Below, piece by piece: positions 49,651-60,680 of a DNA stretch of 64,000 nt. The DNA lies in contig JAUSJA010000034.1 in the NCBI GenBank assembly GCA_030647905.1, forward strand, positions 88,779 through 152,778. The letters are read 5' to 3'. Made by a program: the position numbers and the translations under genes. The stretch comes from Gemmatimonadaceae bacterium. GTDB lineage: Bacteria; Gemmatimonadota; Gemmatimonadetes; Gemmatimonadales; Gemmatimonadaceae. The notes under the pieces are model-generated. The model was not told the origin of the DNA. It searched no databases and was given only the letters and a program-made list of their open reading frames with translations. Position 1 is the stretch's first letter. Each line of letters starts with the position of its first letter.

Positions 49651-51084
49651 TTGTCCCATCAGAGCTGGGCCGAGCCATGGCGGGTGAAGGTCGTCGAGCC
49701 GCTGCGCATGATCTCACCCGCCGAGCGCGAGAGCGCCATCGCGCGGGCGGGCTACAACACCTTTCTGCTCGACGCCGACGACGTCTACATAGATCTCCTC
49801 ACTGACTCGGGCACCAGCGCGATGTCGGACCGCCAGTGGGCGGGCATGATGATGGGCGATGAGGCCTACGCCGGCTCGCGGAACTTCTACCGGCTCCAGG
49901 GTGCCGTGCGGCGCTTCTATGGCTACGAGCATGTGATTCCGACGCATCAGGGTCGCGGCGCCGAGCACATCCTGTCGAAGATTCTCATCAAGCCGGGCGA
50001 CCACGTCGCCGGCAACATGTACTTCACCACCACGCGCGCGCACCAGGAGCTGGCCGGCGCGACCTTCCACGACGTGATCTGCGACGAGGCACTCGAGCCG
50101 GCGTCGGAGTTCCCTTTCAAGGGCAACGTGGATCTGGCGCGGCTGGTCGAACTCGTCGAGCGCGTCGGTCCCGCGAACGTTCCATATATCTCGGTGGCCG
50201 CAACGGTGAACATGGCTGGCGGACAGCCGATAAGCCTCGAGAACCTGAGACAGGTGCGCGAGTACACACGCGACCATGGCATCAGGGTCATTCTCGACGC
50301 GACGCGTGCGGTGGAGAACGCGTGGTTCATCCAGCAGAAAGAACCCGGGCAGGAGCACCGTCTGGTGTCGGAGATACTGCTGGAGATGTGCAGTCTCTCC
50401 GACGGGGCGACGATGTCGGGCAAGAAGGACAGCCTGGTCAACATCGGAGGATGGCTCGGATTGCGGGAGGACCGGCTTGCCGACAACGCGAAGAACCTCC
50501 TCGTGCTGTTCGAGGGACTGCACACCTACGGCGGGCTCGCCGGCCGCGACATGGAAGCGATGGCGATCGGCATCGAGGAATCGGTGAGCGAAGATCACAT
50601 CCGGAGCCGCATCGGCCAGGTCTTCTACCTCGGGCAGAAGCTGATTGACGCCGGAATCCCAGTCGTCCGGCCGATCGGCGGACACGCCGTCTTCCTCGAC
50701 GCGGCCGCCATTCTTTCGCATCTCCCGCGCAAAAGGTTTCCGGCGCAGGCGCTCACCGCCGCGCTTTATGTAGAGTCGGGCATCCGCGCGATGGAGCGTG
50801 GAGCGGTGTCAGCCGGCCGCGACGAGACAGGCGCGAACCGCTACCCCGCTCTCGAGCTCGTTCGACTGACGATTCCCCGGCGGGTCTACACGCAGGCCCA
50901 CATGGACGTGACGGCGGAGAGCGTCATCCGGGTTCATGCCGCTCGCGAACAGGTACCCGGCCTTCGTTTTACATACGAGCCGCCGATCCTGCGATTCTTC
51001 CAGGCCCGATTCGCGCCGGTGCCGCGCGTCGTCGCATGGGCGGGTGGCGCATCATACGTGACCATGACTGCAATCGGAGAATAG
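49651..51084 (+). CDS. tpl: Tyrosine phenol-lyase (beta-eliminating lyase)
   Basis: 477 aa PLP enzyme that cleaves tyrosine to phenol, pyruvate and ammonia. It follows the tyrosine phenol-lyase pattern from NTFLLDADDVYIDLLTDSGT through MMMGDEAYAGSRNFY and PTHQGRGAEH to PLP lysine MSGKKDSLVNIGG. ESGIRAMERGAVSAGRD keeps the arginine of the TPL MERG motif, where tryptophanase has isoleucine, and LRFFQARF keeps the TPL phenylalanine. A TTG start (49651) with GGGAG upstream gives AEPWRVKVVE, the normal N-terminus. Tryptophanase is less likely. Confidence 0.8.
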   Translation: MSHQSWAEPWRVKVVEPLRMISPAERESAIARAGYNTFLLDADDVYIDLLTDSGTSAMSDRQWAGMMMGDEAYAGSRNFYRLQGAVRRFYGYEHVIPTHQGRGAEHILSKILIKPGDHVAGNMYFTTTRAHQELAGATFHDVICDEALEPASEFPFKGNVDLARLVELVERVGPANVPYISVAATVNMAGGQPISLENLRQVREYTRDHGIRVILDATRAVENAWFIQQKEPGQEHRLVSEILLEMCSLSDGATMSGKKDSLVNIGGWLGLREDRLADNAKNLLVLFEGLHTYGGLAGRDMEAMAIGIEESVSEDHIRSRIGQVFYLGQKLIDAGIPVVRPIGGHAVFLDAAAILSHLPRKRFPAQALTAALYVESGIRAMERGAVSAGRDETGANRYPALELVRLTIPRRVYTQAHMDVTAESVIRVHAAREQVPGLRFTYEPPILRFFQARFAPVPRVVAWAGGASYVTMTAIGE

Positions 51085-51085
51085 A

Positions 51086-51289
51086 ATGAATCAGACGTTG
51101 AGCATTGACCAGGAATTGTCGGTGAACGAAGTGATGAAGCGGTATCCCGTGACGATGGAGGTATTCAACCGGTTCGGCATAGATACGTGCTGCGGCGGCA
51201 ACGCCTCGGTGATCGAAGCTGCGCGACGCGATGGCGTGAACCTCGACTCGTTGCTCGACGCGATTCGCGATGCCGTGAGTCCGCAGTGA
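51086..51289 (+). CDS. ScdA/RIC N-terminal-domain protein (DUF542)
   Basis: 67-aa stand-alone domain: ELSVNEVMKRYP, VFNRFGIDTCCGGNASVIE. This CCGG segment is the N-terminal domain of the iron-centre repair protein RIC/ScdA/YtfE. The di-iron hemerythrin domain that normally follows is absent. It starts just after the tpl stop and is coupled to the cupin gene (GTGA). A role in nitrosative or iron-sulphur stress is inference. Confidence 0.85.
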   Translation: MNQTLSIDQELSVNEVMKRYPVTMEVFNRFGIDTCCGGNASVIEAARRDGVNLDSLLDAIRDAVSPQ

Positions 51290-51621
51290 AGACGTATGAC
51301 CTGCTGGCCCAAGCTGCGAGCGCCGTCTCTGCCCGTGCCGACCGACCTGCCACCGCGGTCGTGCATGACTCTGCAGACGCACGGCTGGTGATCTTCCGAA
51401 TAGAGCCGGGACAGACGGTCGCGCCGCACACGAACCCCTCAACGGTGATGTTGTCGGTCATCGCCGGAAGCGGCAATGTGTCCGATGCGGAAGGCGAGCG
51501 CTCTGTCCGCGCCGGGCAAATCGTCACCTACGATCCGGGCGAGCTGCACGGAATGCGCGCCGGGGACGAGCGGCTGGTCATTCTCGCGATGATCGCGCCG
51601 AGGCCGGGCGCTGCGCGGTAG
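51286..51621 (+). CDS. Cupin-domain protein
   Basis: 111-aa single cupin. The metal-site histidine pattern is partly visible: VAPHTNPSTVMLSVIAGSG, then VRAGQIVTYDPGELHGMRAG. The first motif is HxN rather than HxH, so metal binding may be altered. GTG start overlaps the ScdA-domain stop. It may bind a small ligand released or sensed in the same pathway. Confidence 0.78.
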   Translation: MKTYDLLAQAASAVSARADRPATAVVHDSADARLVIFRIEPGQTVAPHTNPSTVMLSVIAGSGNVSDAEGERSVRAGQIVTYDPGELHGMRAGDERLVILAMIAPRPGAAR

Positions 51622-51759
51622 ATCCGCGATGTAGGGATTTCCCTCACCCCGTCGCGGGCGTTCCCTGAGCGAACTTCCACCAATCTCCGACAGGTGATGC
51701 ATCGGCTCCGAAGCTTTCTTATCTTTTACTGATCACAGCCGGTCTTTCGGAGGTTTGAA

Positions 51760-52314
51760 ATGCTTTCCCGCAGGGCCGTAGGTGACGCGCATTCCTCACA
51801 CGATGCAACCCGCGCGATGGATGGACTGCGCCGCGTGGTGCGCGCCGTACGCTCGGGGAACTCTGAAGCCGAGCACACTCTCGGCATCTCGTCCGCTCAG
51901 CTCTTCGCCTTGCGCGCAATCGCGGCGCAGCCGGCCGGATCGCTGCACGAGCTCGCCGAGCACACGCTGACATCGCAGAGCAGCGTATCTGAAGTAGTTG
52001 CGCGCCTCGTGGCGCGCGGCCTGATCAAACGCACACCGTCGTCGCGGGATCGACGGCGAATGGAACTGACGATCACCGAGCAGGGCTGGGAGTTGCTCGT
52101 TCGCACGCCGGAAACGGTGCAGGAGCAACTTGCCGCCGGCTTCATGTCCCTGCCGCCCGTGCAAAGACGCGCTCTCGCCGAAGGCATCGAGGCCTGGATG
52201 TCCGCGGCCGGTCTCACCGCAGTGCCGGCCGCGATGTTCTTCGAGGCCGCTGGAGCTGAGTCGCCAGCGTCTATCAATCCCTCAAGTGCAGCAACCACCG
52301 GCGCTGCCGGCTAA
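51760..52314 (+). CDS. MarR-family transcriptional regulator
   Basis: 184 aa. The winged helix is clear: LGISSAQLFALRAIAAQPAG, LAEHTLTSQSSVSEVVARLV (recognition helix), KRTPSSRDRRRMELTITEQG (wing). A GGAGG site lies 7 bases before the ATG. It directly precedes a nitronate monooxygenase gene (16 bases) and may control it or the gene cluster upstream. The leader has a short inverted repeat AGGGA-TT-TCCCT at 51633-51644. Confidence 0.9.
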   Translation: MLSRRAVGDAHSSHDATRAMDGLRRVVRAVRSGNSEAEHTLGISSAQLFALRAIAAQPAGSLHELAEHTLTSQSSVSEVVARLVARGLIKRTPSSRDRRRMELTITEQGWELLVRTPETVQEQLAAGFMSLPPVQRRALAEGIEAWMSAAGLTAVPAAMFFEAAGAESPASINPSSAATTGAAG

Positions 52315-52330
52315 CCCACGGACAACTACG

Positions 52331-53782
52331 ATGCATCTCAGCAATTCCGCGGCGGACACGAGACCTCTTCCCGTCATCATTCAGGGCGGCATGGGTGTCG
52401 GCGTGTCCAGGTGGACTCTCGCCCGCGCAGTATCGCTCTCCGGCCAGCTCGGCGTCGTCTCGGGGACCGGCATGGACGCCGTTTTGGTGCGGCGCCTTCA
52501 GGATGGGGATCCGGATGGACACGTTCGCCGCGCGATGGATCATTTCCCGATCCCTGGCGTCAGCGAGCATGTGCTGCATCGCTACTTCCTTCCCGGCGGT
52601 CGTGCTCAAGGCGCGCCGTACAAGGCGCTCCCGCTCTACAAACAGAATGTGAGCATTGCGCGCCAGCACGTCACGATCCTCGCGAACTTCGTCGAGGTCT
52701 GGCTGGCCAAGGAAGGCCACGACAACCCCGTCGGCATCAATCTGCTGACGAAGGTGCAGATGCCGAATCTTGCGTCACTGTACGGCGCAATGCTGGCCGG
52801 AGTGGACTACGTGCTGATGGGAGCAGGCATTCCGCGCGAGATTCCCGGTGCGCTCGACGCTCTTGCCGAACATCGCCCTGCGCGGATCAGGCTCGACGTG
52901 GATGGCGCGAGCAGCGCCGACGCCTATTATCTCGATTTCGATCCCGCGATTCACTGGCCTGATCATGGCGCGCCGCTGAAGCGTCCGCGGTTTCTGCCGA
53001 TCATCTCGGCCAGTTCGCTCGCGACGACGCTTGCGCGAAAGGCGACGGGGCGAGTGGACGGGTTCGTCGTCGAGGGCCCGACGGCCGGAGGCCACAACGC
53101 TCCTCCGCGTGGCGAGCCCCGCTTCACTGACGATGGCGAGCCGGTCTATGGCGAGCGCGATGTGGTGGATCTCGAGAAGATACGCGAGCTCGGTCTTCCG
53201 TTCTGGCTGGCAGGCGGAAGAGGCTCGCCCGAAGGAATGAGAGCCGCACTTGCCGACGGCGCCGCCGGCATTCAGGTAGGAACCCTGTTCGCGTACTGCG
53301 ACGAATCGGGATTGACGCCTGAGATAAGGGCGCGTATACTCGCCGCCGTATCGGCCGGAAGGGTGCGCGTCCGCACCGATCCCCGTGCTTCGTCGACCGG
53401 CTACCCGTTCAAGGTCGTCGAGGTTGATGGGATGCCAAGGCAGAACGACACGCGCGTGCGCGTATGCGATATCGGCTACCTGCGGACCGCGTACCGCGAT
53501 GCCGACGGCAAGCTCGGTTATCGCTGCTCGGCTGAGCCCGTGGATGCGTATGTGAAGAAAGGCGGTGACGTCGCGGACACTGTCGGCCGCCGCTGTCTGT
53601 GCAACGCGCTTCTATCGAACATCGGACTGGCGCAGGAGCGCGATGAGGGAGCGGAGCTTCCTCTGATCACGAGCGGTGACGATCTCGTCTCTCTTGGCGG
53701 CTTCCTCGCCGGCAGAAGCGGATATTCAGCCGCCGATGTGATCGCTCACCTTCTTGCCGGGACGAGCGCGACCGCGGCGTGA
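52331..53782 (+). CDS. Nitronate monooxygenase-family flavoprotein
   Basis: 483 aa from the ATG at 52331. FMN-binding TIM-barrel features: IIQGGMGVGVS at the N-terminus, VEGPTAGGHNAPPRGE with the catalytic His, FWLAGGRGSPEGMRAALADGAAGIQVGTLF for the phosphate site. It is about 120 residues longer than typical nitronate monooxygenases because of an extra C-terminal region with cysteines (YRCSAEP, RRCLCNAL). It could instead be an enoyl-reductase-like or PfaD-like enzyme. It follows the marR gene. Confidence 0.78.
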   Translation: MHLSNSAADTRPLPVIIQGGMGVGVSRWTLARAVSLSGQLGVVSGTGMDAVLVRRLQDGDPDGHVRRAMDHFPIPGVSEHVLHRYFLPGGRAQGAPYKALPLYKQNVSIARQHVTILANFVEVWLAKEGHDNPVGINLLTKVQMPNLASLYGAMLAGVDYVLMGAGIPREIPGALDALAEHRPARIRLDVDGASSADAYYLDFDPAIHWPDHGAPLKRPRFLPIISASSLATTLARKATGRVDGFVVEGPTAGGHNAPPRGEPRFTDDGEPVYGERDVVDLEKIRELGLPFWLAGGRGSPEGMRAALADGAAGIQVGTLFAYCDESGLTPEIRARILAAVSAGRVRVRTDPRASSTGYPFKVVEVDGMPRQNDTRVRVCDIGYLRTAYRDADGKLGYRCSAEPVDAYVKKGGDVADTVGRRCLCNALLSNIGLAQERDEGAELPLITSGDDLVSLGGFLAGRSGYSAADVIAHLLAGTSATAA

Positions 53783-53991
53783 GCAGAGGGTCAGCGCCTT
53801 CGTGCGGAGCGCCCCGTGCGATGTGCTCGTGGTCAGCACGCCGCAGGTCGTGGTCTCGCCCCCCTGAGTGATCTGCGGTCGTTGCCGCGGAGGTACGGTT
53901 CACATCCTGCATGTCGAGGAGACGGCCAGGCATCCGCGAAGGCACCGCCGACAGGTCATTCTGGTACCGCCACTGCGTGAGGCATCAACTG

Positions 53992-56715
53992 ATGGCAGCG
54001 GAAGCTCCGGCGAAGATTCCCGGCGAGGACGCGGCTCCGACACCTGGAAGCAGCGTGACAAGCGATCATGGGGTCCCTTGGTACACGCGGGCGGTGGCCA
54101 CGGTCGCCGCCGATCTTGGCACAGACCTCCAGTCGGGACTCGACGACGCGGAGGCCACTCTGCGGCTGGCGAGTCACGGGCCCAACGCACTGGTCGAGAG
54201 CCGGCGGCGTGGTCCGGCGCGGATCCTCCTGGCGCAGTTCACCGACTTCATGGTAATCGTGCTGCTGGCTGCCGCGGTCGTGGCGGGGGCCATCGGCGAA
54301 CCGCAGGACACCATCGCTATCATCGCCATCGTCGTTCTCAACGCGATGCTCGGCTTCGTGCAGGAGTACCGGGCGGAGCGGGCCGTTGCCGCGCTCAAGG
54401 CCATGGTCGCGCCCCAGGCGCGGGTCCAACGTGCGGGCGTCGCGCGTACAATCCACGGCACCGAGCTGGTGCCCGGCGACCTGGTGCTCCTCGAGGCCGG
54501 TAACGTGGTGCCCGCCGACCTCCGGCTGATCGAGGTCGCACAGCTCCGGATCGAAGAGGCGGCCCTGACCGGGGAGTCCCAGCCAGTCGACAAGATTACC
54601 GATGTACTCGCGGAACCGGAGCTGCCGCTCGGTGATCGGCGCAACATGGCCTACAAGGGCACGATGGTGACCTACGGCCGGGCCGTTGGCGTCGTGGTCG
54701 CCACCGGAATGCAGACGGAACTTGGACGCATCGCCGCACTGCTCCGCGAGGAGGAGGAGGTCAAGACGCCGCTACAGCGGCGGCTGGCGCGCTTCGCCCA
54801 GCGACTCGCGCTCGCGGTCCTCGCCCTCTGCGCCGTGATCTTCGGCATCGGGCTACTGCGTGGCGAGGAGCCGGTCCTGATGTTCCTGACCGTGTTGAGC
54901 CTCGCGGTCGCCGCCATTCCGGAAGCGCTCCCCGCCGTCGTGACGGTGTCGCTCGCGCTCGGGGCGCGACGCATGGTGGCGCGCAACGCCCTCATTCGGC
55001 GGCTACCGGCCGTGGAGACGCTCGGCTCGGTGACGTTCATCTGCTCGGACAAGACGGGCACCCTCACGGAAAACCGGATGCGGGTGCGGGCGATTCGGAC
55101 AACGGACGCCTTGGCTCGCGACGCACAATCACCGAAGGGCGCCGAGAGCGCTACGCCCCCCCTGCTGCTGGCACTGGCACTCAGTAACGACGCGGAGCGC
55201 GGACCCGACGGCGCTGTACAGGGCGATCCCACCGAGGCCGCGCTCTTCCAGGCAGCGGCTGATGCCGGCTACGAGAAGGCCACGCTCGAGCGGACGATGC
55301 CCCGGCTTGGGGAGATTCCCTTCTCTTCAGAGCGGGGGAAGATGACCACGATGCATCGCGACGGTGGGGGAGTGATCGCGTTCACCAAGGGTGCGCCGGA
55401 GCGGGTGCTCAAGCGCTGTACCCACGGCCTGACCGCGTCTGGGGTGGGGTCGCTCGACCAGTCGGAAGTGAGCGCCGCGGCCGAGGCGATGGCGGCGGAC
55501 GGACTCCGGGTTCTGGCGGTCGCTTCGCGGAACTTCGCCGCGTTGCCCGAGGATCTGTCGCCGGATGCGATCGAGGGGGATCTGACCTTCCTGGGCCTGG
55601 TCGGTCTCCTCGATCCACCCCGCCCGGAGGCACGTGCCGCCATCGAGGAATGCAAGACGGCGGGGATCCACGTCGTCATGATCACCGGCGATCATCCGGC
55701 CACCGCGGCCGCGATCGCCCGCCAGCTCGGCATCGTGGAGGATGGCGACCGCCGCGTCATCGCCGGGCCCGAGCTGGCGCGGCTCTCGGGCGACGCCCTT
55801 GGCGACATCGTCGAAGGCGCGCCCGTCTACGCCCGGGCCGCGCCGGAGCAGAAGATCAAGATCGTCAAGGCGCTCCAGGAACGCGGCCAGATCGTCGCCA
55901 TGACCGGTGACGGTGTCAACGACGCTCCGGCGCTTCGGCGAGCGGACATCGGCGTGGCGATGGGCCGGAGCGGAACCGATGTGGCCCGGGAGGCCGCGCA
56001 CATGGTCCTCCTGGATGACAACTTCGCCACCATCGTAACTGCGGTACGCGAGGGCCGCCGGATCTACGATAACATCCGCAAGTTCGTTCGGTACGCGCTG
56101 ACCTGTAACTCCGCCGAGATCTGGACCCTCTTCCTGGCCCCGTTTCTTGGTCTGCCCGTGCCGTTGCTTCCCATCCATATCCTGTGGATCAACCTGGTTA
56201 CTGACGGCCTGCCAGGGGTCGCATTGGCCGTCGAGCCGGCGGAGCGCGGCGTGATGCGGCGTCCCCCCCGGCCGCCGACCGAGGGCATCTTCGCGCGCGG
56301 GCTCTGGCAGCACGCATTGTGGGTCGGCCTGCTGATGGGTGGCGTCGCCCTCGTTACCCAGGCGTGGGCCTACCATGCCGGCTCGGCCCACTGGCAGAGC
56401 ATGACTTTCACTGTACTGGCCCTGTTGCAGCTTGGTCACCTGTTGGCCATCCGTTCGGAGCGCGATGCCTTTCACCGCGGGTTCTTCTCGAACCTGCCGC
56501 TGCTCGGCGCCGTCACGTTCACGGTGGGCCTGCAGCTCGCGACGCTCTACGTACCGGCCCTCAATCGGGTGTTCAAGACGGAACCGCTCAGCGGACCGGA
56601 ACTGGCCTTCTGTTTCGCGCTGTCCACGGTAGGGTTCGTCGCCGTCGAAGTTGAGAAGCTGCTGGTGCGGCGGGGAGTGCTTTACCGCGGCGACCCGGAT
56701 CCGGCGCGGCCATGA
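53992..56715 (+). CDS. P2-type cation-transporting ATPase (Ca2+-ATPase-like)
   Basis: 907 aa. N-terminal cation_ATPase_N domain, actuator [11 protein letters not shown], ion-site [20 protein letters not shown], phosphorylation site [13 protein letters not shown], hinge [17 protein letters not shown] and a C-terminal six-helix block. PEALP suits bacterial Ca2+/Na+-type P2 pumps. Start ATG 53992; an in-frame ATG at 53911 would add 27 residues. Its stop overlaps a broken exchanger gene as ATGA. Confidence 0.9.
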   Translation: MAAEAPAKIPGEDAAPTPGSSVTSDHGVPWYTRAVATVAADLGTDLQSGLDDAEATLRLASHGPNALVESRRRGPARILLAQFTDFMVIVLLAAAVVAGAIGEPQDTIAIIAIVVLNAMLGFVQEYRAERAVAALKAMVAPQARVQRAGVARTIHGTELVPGDLVLLEAGNVVPADLRLIEVAQLRIEEAALTGESQPVDKITDVLAEPELPLGDRRNMAYKGTMVTYGRAVGVVVATGMQTELGRIAALLREEEEVKTPLQRRLARFAQRLALAVLALCAVIFGIGLLRGEEPVLMFLTVLSLAVAAIPEALPAVVTVSLALGARRMVARNALIRRLPAVETLGSVTFICSDKTGTLTENRMRVRAIRTTDALARDAQSPKGAESATPPLLLALALSNDAERGPDGAVQGDPTEAALFQAAADAGYEKATLERTMPRLGEIPFSSERGKMTTMHRDGGGVIAFTKGAPERVLKRCTHGLTASGVGSLDQSEVSAAAEAMAADGLRVLAVASRNFAALPEDLSPDAIEGDLTFLGLVGLLDPPRPEARAAIEECKTAGIHVVMITGDHPATAAAIARQLGIVEDGDRRVIAGPELARLSGDALGDIVEGAPVYARAAPEQKIKIVKALQERGQIVAMTGDGVNDAPALRRADIGVAMGRSGTDVAREAAHMVLLDDNFATIVTAVREGRRIYDNIRKFVRYALTCNSAEIWTLFLAPFLGLPVPLLPIHILWINLVTDGLPGVALAVEPAERGVMRRPPRPPTEGIFARGLWQHALWVGLLMGGVALVTQAWAYHAGSAHWQSMTFTVLALLQLGHLLAIRSERDAFHRGFFSNLPLLGAVTFTVGLQLATLYVPALNRVFKTEPLSGPELAFCFALSTVGFVAVEVEKLLVRRGVLYRGDPDPARP

Positions 56716-56953
56716 TCCAGGCACTGCTGTGGTTTGCCGCGAGCGGCGCGATCATCGTGGTGGCCGGCACCCTGCCGTCTGGCTCGGCGCCTTCGATCTC
56801 GCCGTGGGCAACCTGTTTGGCTCCAACAGCTTCAACATGATCATCTTTCTGGCGCCGCGATTCGACCGCTGGGAATTCGGCAGCGTGCTCATGGTACTCA
56901 GCTATTTCGGCGGACTGTTGTTGCTCTACCGACACACTGGGGCCCGTTCGTAG
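56712..56953 (+). pseudogene. Ca2+/cation antiporter (CaCA) remnant
   Basis: The ATG overlaps the ATPase stop and reads [20 protein letters not shown], the normal first helix of a sodium/calcium exchanger. Frame and content then jump (a different frame from about 56771) to WLGAFDLAVGNLFGSNSFN, the second alpha-repeat motif, and again to the last helix ([19 protein letters not shown]). The middle, including the first alpha-repeat, is gone. The gene cannot make a functional exchanger. It sits between the ATPase and ppsA. Confidence 0.72.
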
Positions 56954-56996
56954 ACCTTTGCGAGCGCCGGCTGACGGCGCTGGGGAGAAGCGTACC

Positions 56997-59288
56997 ATGG
57001 CGGCTTACATTGCAGCGTTCGAAGAGCTCTCCCGCGAGAGCGTCGCCATCGCTGGAGGCAAGGGCGCCAACCTTGGCGAAATGACCCGCGCCCAATTCCC
57101 GGTTCCCCCGGGGTTTGTAGTGACGGTGGATGCATTCCTGAGCGCACTCGACACCGCCGGCATTCGCGAGGAGCTGCGCCGGCTGTACGCCGAAGTACCT
57201 GCCGATGATCCACAGCTGCTCGCAGCATCTTCGGAGCAGATGCGGGCGCTCGTTCGCAAAGCCGGCATGCCCCCGCAGATACGCGATGCCGTCATCGCCG
57301 CGTATGCAAAGCTCGGTGCCAGCGTTCCGGTGGCCGTGCGGTCATCTGCCACGAGTGAGGACACGGGCACGACCTCCTTTGCCGGCATGCATGAGTCGTA
57401 CACCAACGTGGTCGGCCCCGATACGCTGGTCGAGCGGATCGGGGCGTGCTGGATGTCGGCGTATGGCCAGCGCGTCATCGCGTACCGGAAATCGCAGGGC
57501 ATGCTCGAGGAGCCGGTGATCGCGGTGGTGGTGCAGCGCATGGTCAACTCATCCCGCTCGGGAGTGACGTTCACGGCCGACCCATCGACAAGCGACACGG
57601 ACACGATCGTCATCGAAGCCGCCTTCGGCCTGGGCGAAGTCGTTGTCGGTGGTCAAGTCGAAGTGGACACGTACAGCCTGTCAAAAGCGGGACCCCGCAT
57701 TCGGCAGGTGCGCATCGGGCACAAACAGTTCAAGATCGAGCGTGACTCTGACGGACGAGAGCGCAAGGTGGACCTCGACCCCACAGAGGCTGAGCGCCGC
57801 GTCCTGACCGACGCGGAGGTAGAGGGTCTTGGTCGTGTCGCTCTTGCAGTCGAGCGTCACTACGGTACCCCACAGGACATCGAGTGGGCGGAAGAGGGGG
57901 GAAAGTTCTTTCTGGTCCAGACTCGGCCCATCACCACACTCGGGACGTCTGCGGCTGGTGGCATCCTGGTCAGCGGCTTGGGGGCCGCTCCGGGGATTGC
58001 GAGCGGCAGGGTCCGGGTTCTGATGTCCCCAGCCGAGGGGAGCAGCCTGCAGAAGGGTGAAGTCCTGGTTGCCCCGATGACGTCGCCCGACTGGGTGCCG
58101 ACCATGCGACGAAGCGCCGCAGTTGTCACCGACAGCGGGGGAATGACGTGCCACGCGGCAATCGTCAGCCGTGAGCTTGGAATCCCTTGCGTCGTTGGCG
58201 CGCGCACCGCCACCCGCACGCTCCGGGCGGGAGAGGTGGTCACCGTCGATGGTCGCCGCGGGCAGGTGATTGCCGGAGCCTCGCCACAGGTACACGCGGC
58301 ACCGACGGTGGCAATATCGCCCGCGGTCGATTCGTCAGGCGAGAACACCGTACTGGCAACCAAGCTCTATGTCAACCTCGCGATGGCCGACCACGCCGAA
58401 GACGTGGCCGCGCTCCCCGTGGATGGCGTGGGCCTTCTTCGCGCCGAGTTCATGATCCTGGATGCCTTGGGCGGCAAGCACCCTAGAAACGAGGTATTGC
58501 GGTTGGGCGGAGCACAGGAGTTTGTCACTGCGATGGCCGCCAAACTGCTCCGCATCACCCGGGCCTTCATGCCTCGACCGGTCATCTACCGAACATATGA
58601 CTTTCGCACCAACGAGTTCAGAGGGCTCGAGGGCGGGACTTCGCACGAACCGCAAGAAGAGAATCCGATGATCGGCTACCGCGGGTGCTTTCGGTATGTG
58701 AAGGACCCCGCGCTGTTCCAGCTCGAGCTCGAGACGCTCGCGCAAGTCCGCGCCGAGACACCCAACCTGCACGTCATGATTCCGTTCGTGCGAACCAAAT
58801 GGGAACTCGAGCGCTGCCTGGAGCTGATCGACAAGAGTCCGCTCGGTTCCGACCGCACGCTGCTGCGCTGGGTGATGGCAGAGGTCCCGTCGGTCATCTA
58901 CTGGCTACCCGAATACGCGAACTGCGGTATCCACGGGGTGTCGATTGGCTCAAACGATCTGACGCAGCTCATGCTTGGGGTCGATCGGGACTCTGCACTC
59001 TGCGCGGAACTGTTTGATGAATCCGATCCCGCAGTCGTCGACGCGATAGGTCAGATCATCCGCGGAGCCCGGGCGTCTGGCCTGACCTCTTCGCTGTGCG
59101 GTCAGGCTCCGTCAAACCGGCCGGAGTTTGCGGAGACGCTCGTTCGACTCGGCATAACTTCCATCTCGGTGAATGCGGACGCCGTGGCGGCGGCGCGGCG
59201 GGTGATCGCGTCTGCTGAGCAGCGGCTGCTCCTCGATGTCGCGCGCGACCGCACGGGTGAGCCGGCGGAACTCAGCAGCAAACGGTGA
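56997..59288 (+). CDS. ppsA: Phosphoenolpyruvate synthase (pyruvate, water dikinase)
   Basis: 763 aa, normal family length. N-terminal ATP-grasp with [13 protein letters not shown] and [20 protein letters not shown], phosphohistidine [18 protein letters not shown] in the swivel domain, and a C-terminal PEP/pyruvate TIM barrel ending [19 protein letters not shown]. It converts pyruvate and ATP to PEP. ATG at 56997. It belongs to the accessory block with ATPase and reductase genes. Confidence 0.94.
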   Translation: MAAYIAAFEELSRESVAIAGGKGANLGEMTRAQFPVPPGFVVTVDAFLSALDTAGIREELRRLYAEVPADDPQLLAASSEQMRALVRKAGMPPQIRDAVIAAYAKLGASVPVAVRSSATSEDTGTTSFAGMHESYTNVVGPDTLVERIGACWMSAYGQRVIAYRKSQGMLEEPVIAVVVQRMVNSSRSGVTFTADPSTSDTDTIVIEAAFGLGEVVVGGQVEVDTYSLSKAGPRIRQVRIGHKQFKIERDSDGRERKVDLDPTEAERRVLTDAEVEGLGRVALAVERHYGTPQDIEWAEEGGKFFLVQTRPITTLGTSAAGGILVSGLGAAPGIASGRVRVLMSPAEGSSLQKGEVLVAPMTSPDWVPTMRRSAAVVTDSGGMTCHAAIVSRELGIPCVVGARTATRTLRAGEVVTVDGRRGQVIAGASPQVHAAPTVAISPAVDSSGENTVLATKLYVNLAMADHAEDVAALPVDGVGLLRAEFMILDALGGKHPRNEVLRLGGAQEFVTAMAAKLLRITRAFMPRPVIYRTYDFRTNEFRGLEGGTSHEPQEENPMIGYRGCFRYVKDPALFQLELETLAQVRAETPNLHVMIPFVRTKWELERCLELIDKSPLGSDRTLLRWVMAEVPSVIYWLPEYANCGIHGVSIGSNDLTQLMLGVDRDSALCAELFDESDPAVVDAIGQIIRGARASGLTSSLCGQAPSNRPEFAETLVRLGITSISVNADAVAAARRVIASAEQRLLLDVARDRTGEPAELSSKR

Positions 59289-59340
59289 TCTGTCGGCGAC
59301 ATCCCGGCGGCCCGGGCGCGAAGAGTCTGGAGAGATAGCA

Positions 59341-60654
59341 GTGAACCGGCCAAGAGGCGCGTTTTGGATCGCCGTGTATCTGACGCTGGTGCTCGCACCG
59401 GTCCTTGCGCTGCTCATCGGGCCCACCCCGCCTGGCCGCGGATTCTGGTGGGAGTTCGCCATCGCGATCGGCTTCGCGGCCACCACCATGATGGGCGTGC
59501 AATTCGTGCTGACCGCGCGGTTCCGCCGGGCCGCCGCACCATTTGGCATCGATATCGTCTACTATTTCCACCGGTACCTGGCACTGGTCGCCGTCGGACT
59601 GGTTCTGGCGCACGTGCTGGTGCTCCTGGTGGTGGAGCCGGTACTCCTCGGACTGCTCGCCCCCTGGCAAGCTCCCGCGTACATCACGGCCGGGCTAGCC
59701 TCCGTGGTCGCGGTTCTGCTGCTCGTCGGCGTCTCGCTCGGCCGGAAACGATTCGGCATCCGCTACGAGACGTGGCGGTGGACGCACGGACTGCTGGCGA
59801 TCCTCGTCATCTGTCTCGCGCTCGTGCACATCTGGGGCGTCGGGTATTACGTTGCGGTCCCTTGGAAGCGAGCGCTGTGGGTGGGGATCGCAGCATCGTG
59901 GGTGGCGATTCTGGGTTACGTAAGAGTTGTCAAACCGTGGCGCCTGATGCGGCGACCATATCGGGTCGCGGAGCTGCGCCCAGAACGTGGTGATGCGTGG
60001 ACCATGGTAGTTGCACCCGTCGGCCATACAGGGTTCTCGTTTCACGCCGGCCAGTTCGCGTGGGTGACCGTGGGCCGTTCCCCATACACGATGAGCGAGC
60101 ACCCTTTCTCGATCTCGTCGCCTCCCGCGTCAGGAGGGGAGCTCGCGTTCGCCATCAAGGAACTCGGGGATTTCACGGGGACCGTCGGACAAATTCCGCT
60201 CGGGGAACGGGTCTGCGTGGACGGTCCCCATGGCGCGTTCACGGTCGACGCGCATGCCGCCACAGGCTACGTGTTTGTTGCTGGCGGTATCGGGATCGCA
60301 CCGATCATGAGCATGTTGCGCGCCCTCGCGGATGCCGGAGACACACGACCGCTCACGCTCGTTTACGCGTACCGCCGCTGGGAGCGCCTGACGTTTCGGG
60401 AGGCGATCGACGAACTCAAGACGCGTCTGAGTCTTTCCGTCATCTATGTCCTGGCGGAACCTCCCGAGGGATGGTCCGGAGAGCACGGCCTGGTGAGCGA
60501 GGCGTTACTCGATCGCCATCTTCCGCCAGAGCGTGCCGAGCTGCAGTACCTTGTCTGCGGCCCCGTGCCGATGATCGATGTGGTTGAGCGAGCGCTGTAT
60601 CAGCTCGGTATTCCGCTGGACCGAGTGCATTCGGAGTTGTTCGATCTGGTGTAG
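59341..60654 (+). CDS. Membrane flavin reductase, ferric-reductase-like transmembrane plus FAD/NAD domains
   Basis: 437 aa from a GTG with GGAGAG just upstream. Residues 1-200: about six helices with a conserved histidine pattern (FHRYLALVAVGLVLAHVLVL, WRWTHGLLAILVICLALVHI) like ferric reductase heme-binding domains. Residues 205-437: ferredoxin-NADP-reductase-type FAD motif HPFSISSPP and NAD motif VAGGIGIAPIMSML, CGPVPM. The 2Fe-2S domain is absent. It may move electrons across the membrane to an unknown acceptor. Confidence 0.85.
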   Translation: MNRPRGAFWIAVYLTLVLAPVLALLIGPTPPGRGFWWEFAIAIGFAATTMMGVQFVLTARFRRAAAPFGIDIVYYFHRYLALVAVGLVLAHVLVLLVVEPVLLGLLAPWQAPAYITAGLASVVAVLLLVGVSLGRKRFGIRYETWRWTHGLLAILVICLALVHIWGVGYYVAVPWKRALWVGIAASWVAILGYVRVVKPWRLMRRPYRVAELRPERGDAWTMVVAPVGHTGFSFHAGQFAWVTVGRSPYTMSEHPFSISSPPASGGELAFAIKELGDFTGTVGQIPLGERVCVDGPHGAFTVDAHAATGYVFVAGGIGIAPIMSMLRALADAGDTRPLTLVYAYRRWERLTFREAIDELKTRLSLSVIYVLAEPPEGWSGEHGLVSEALLDRHLPPERAELQYLVCGPVPMIDVVERALYQLGIPLDRVHSELFDLV

Positions 60655-60680
60655 TAGCGTGCATAGCGCGGGACGGACAC

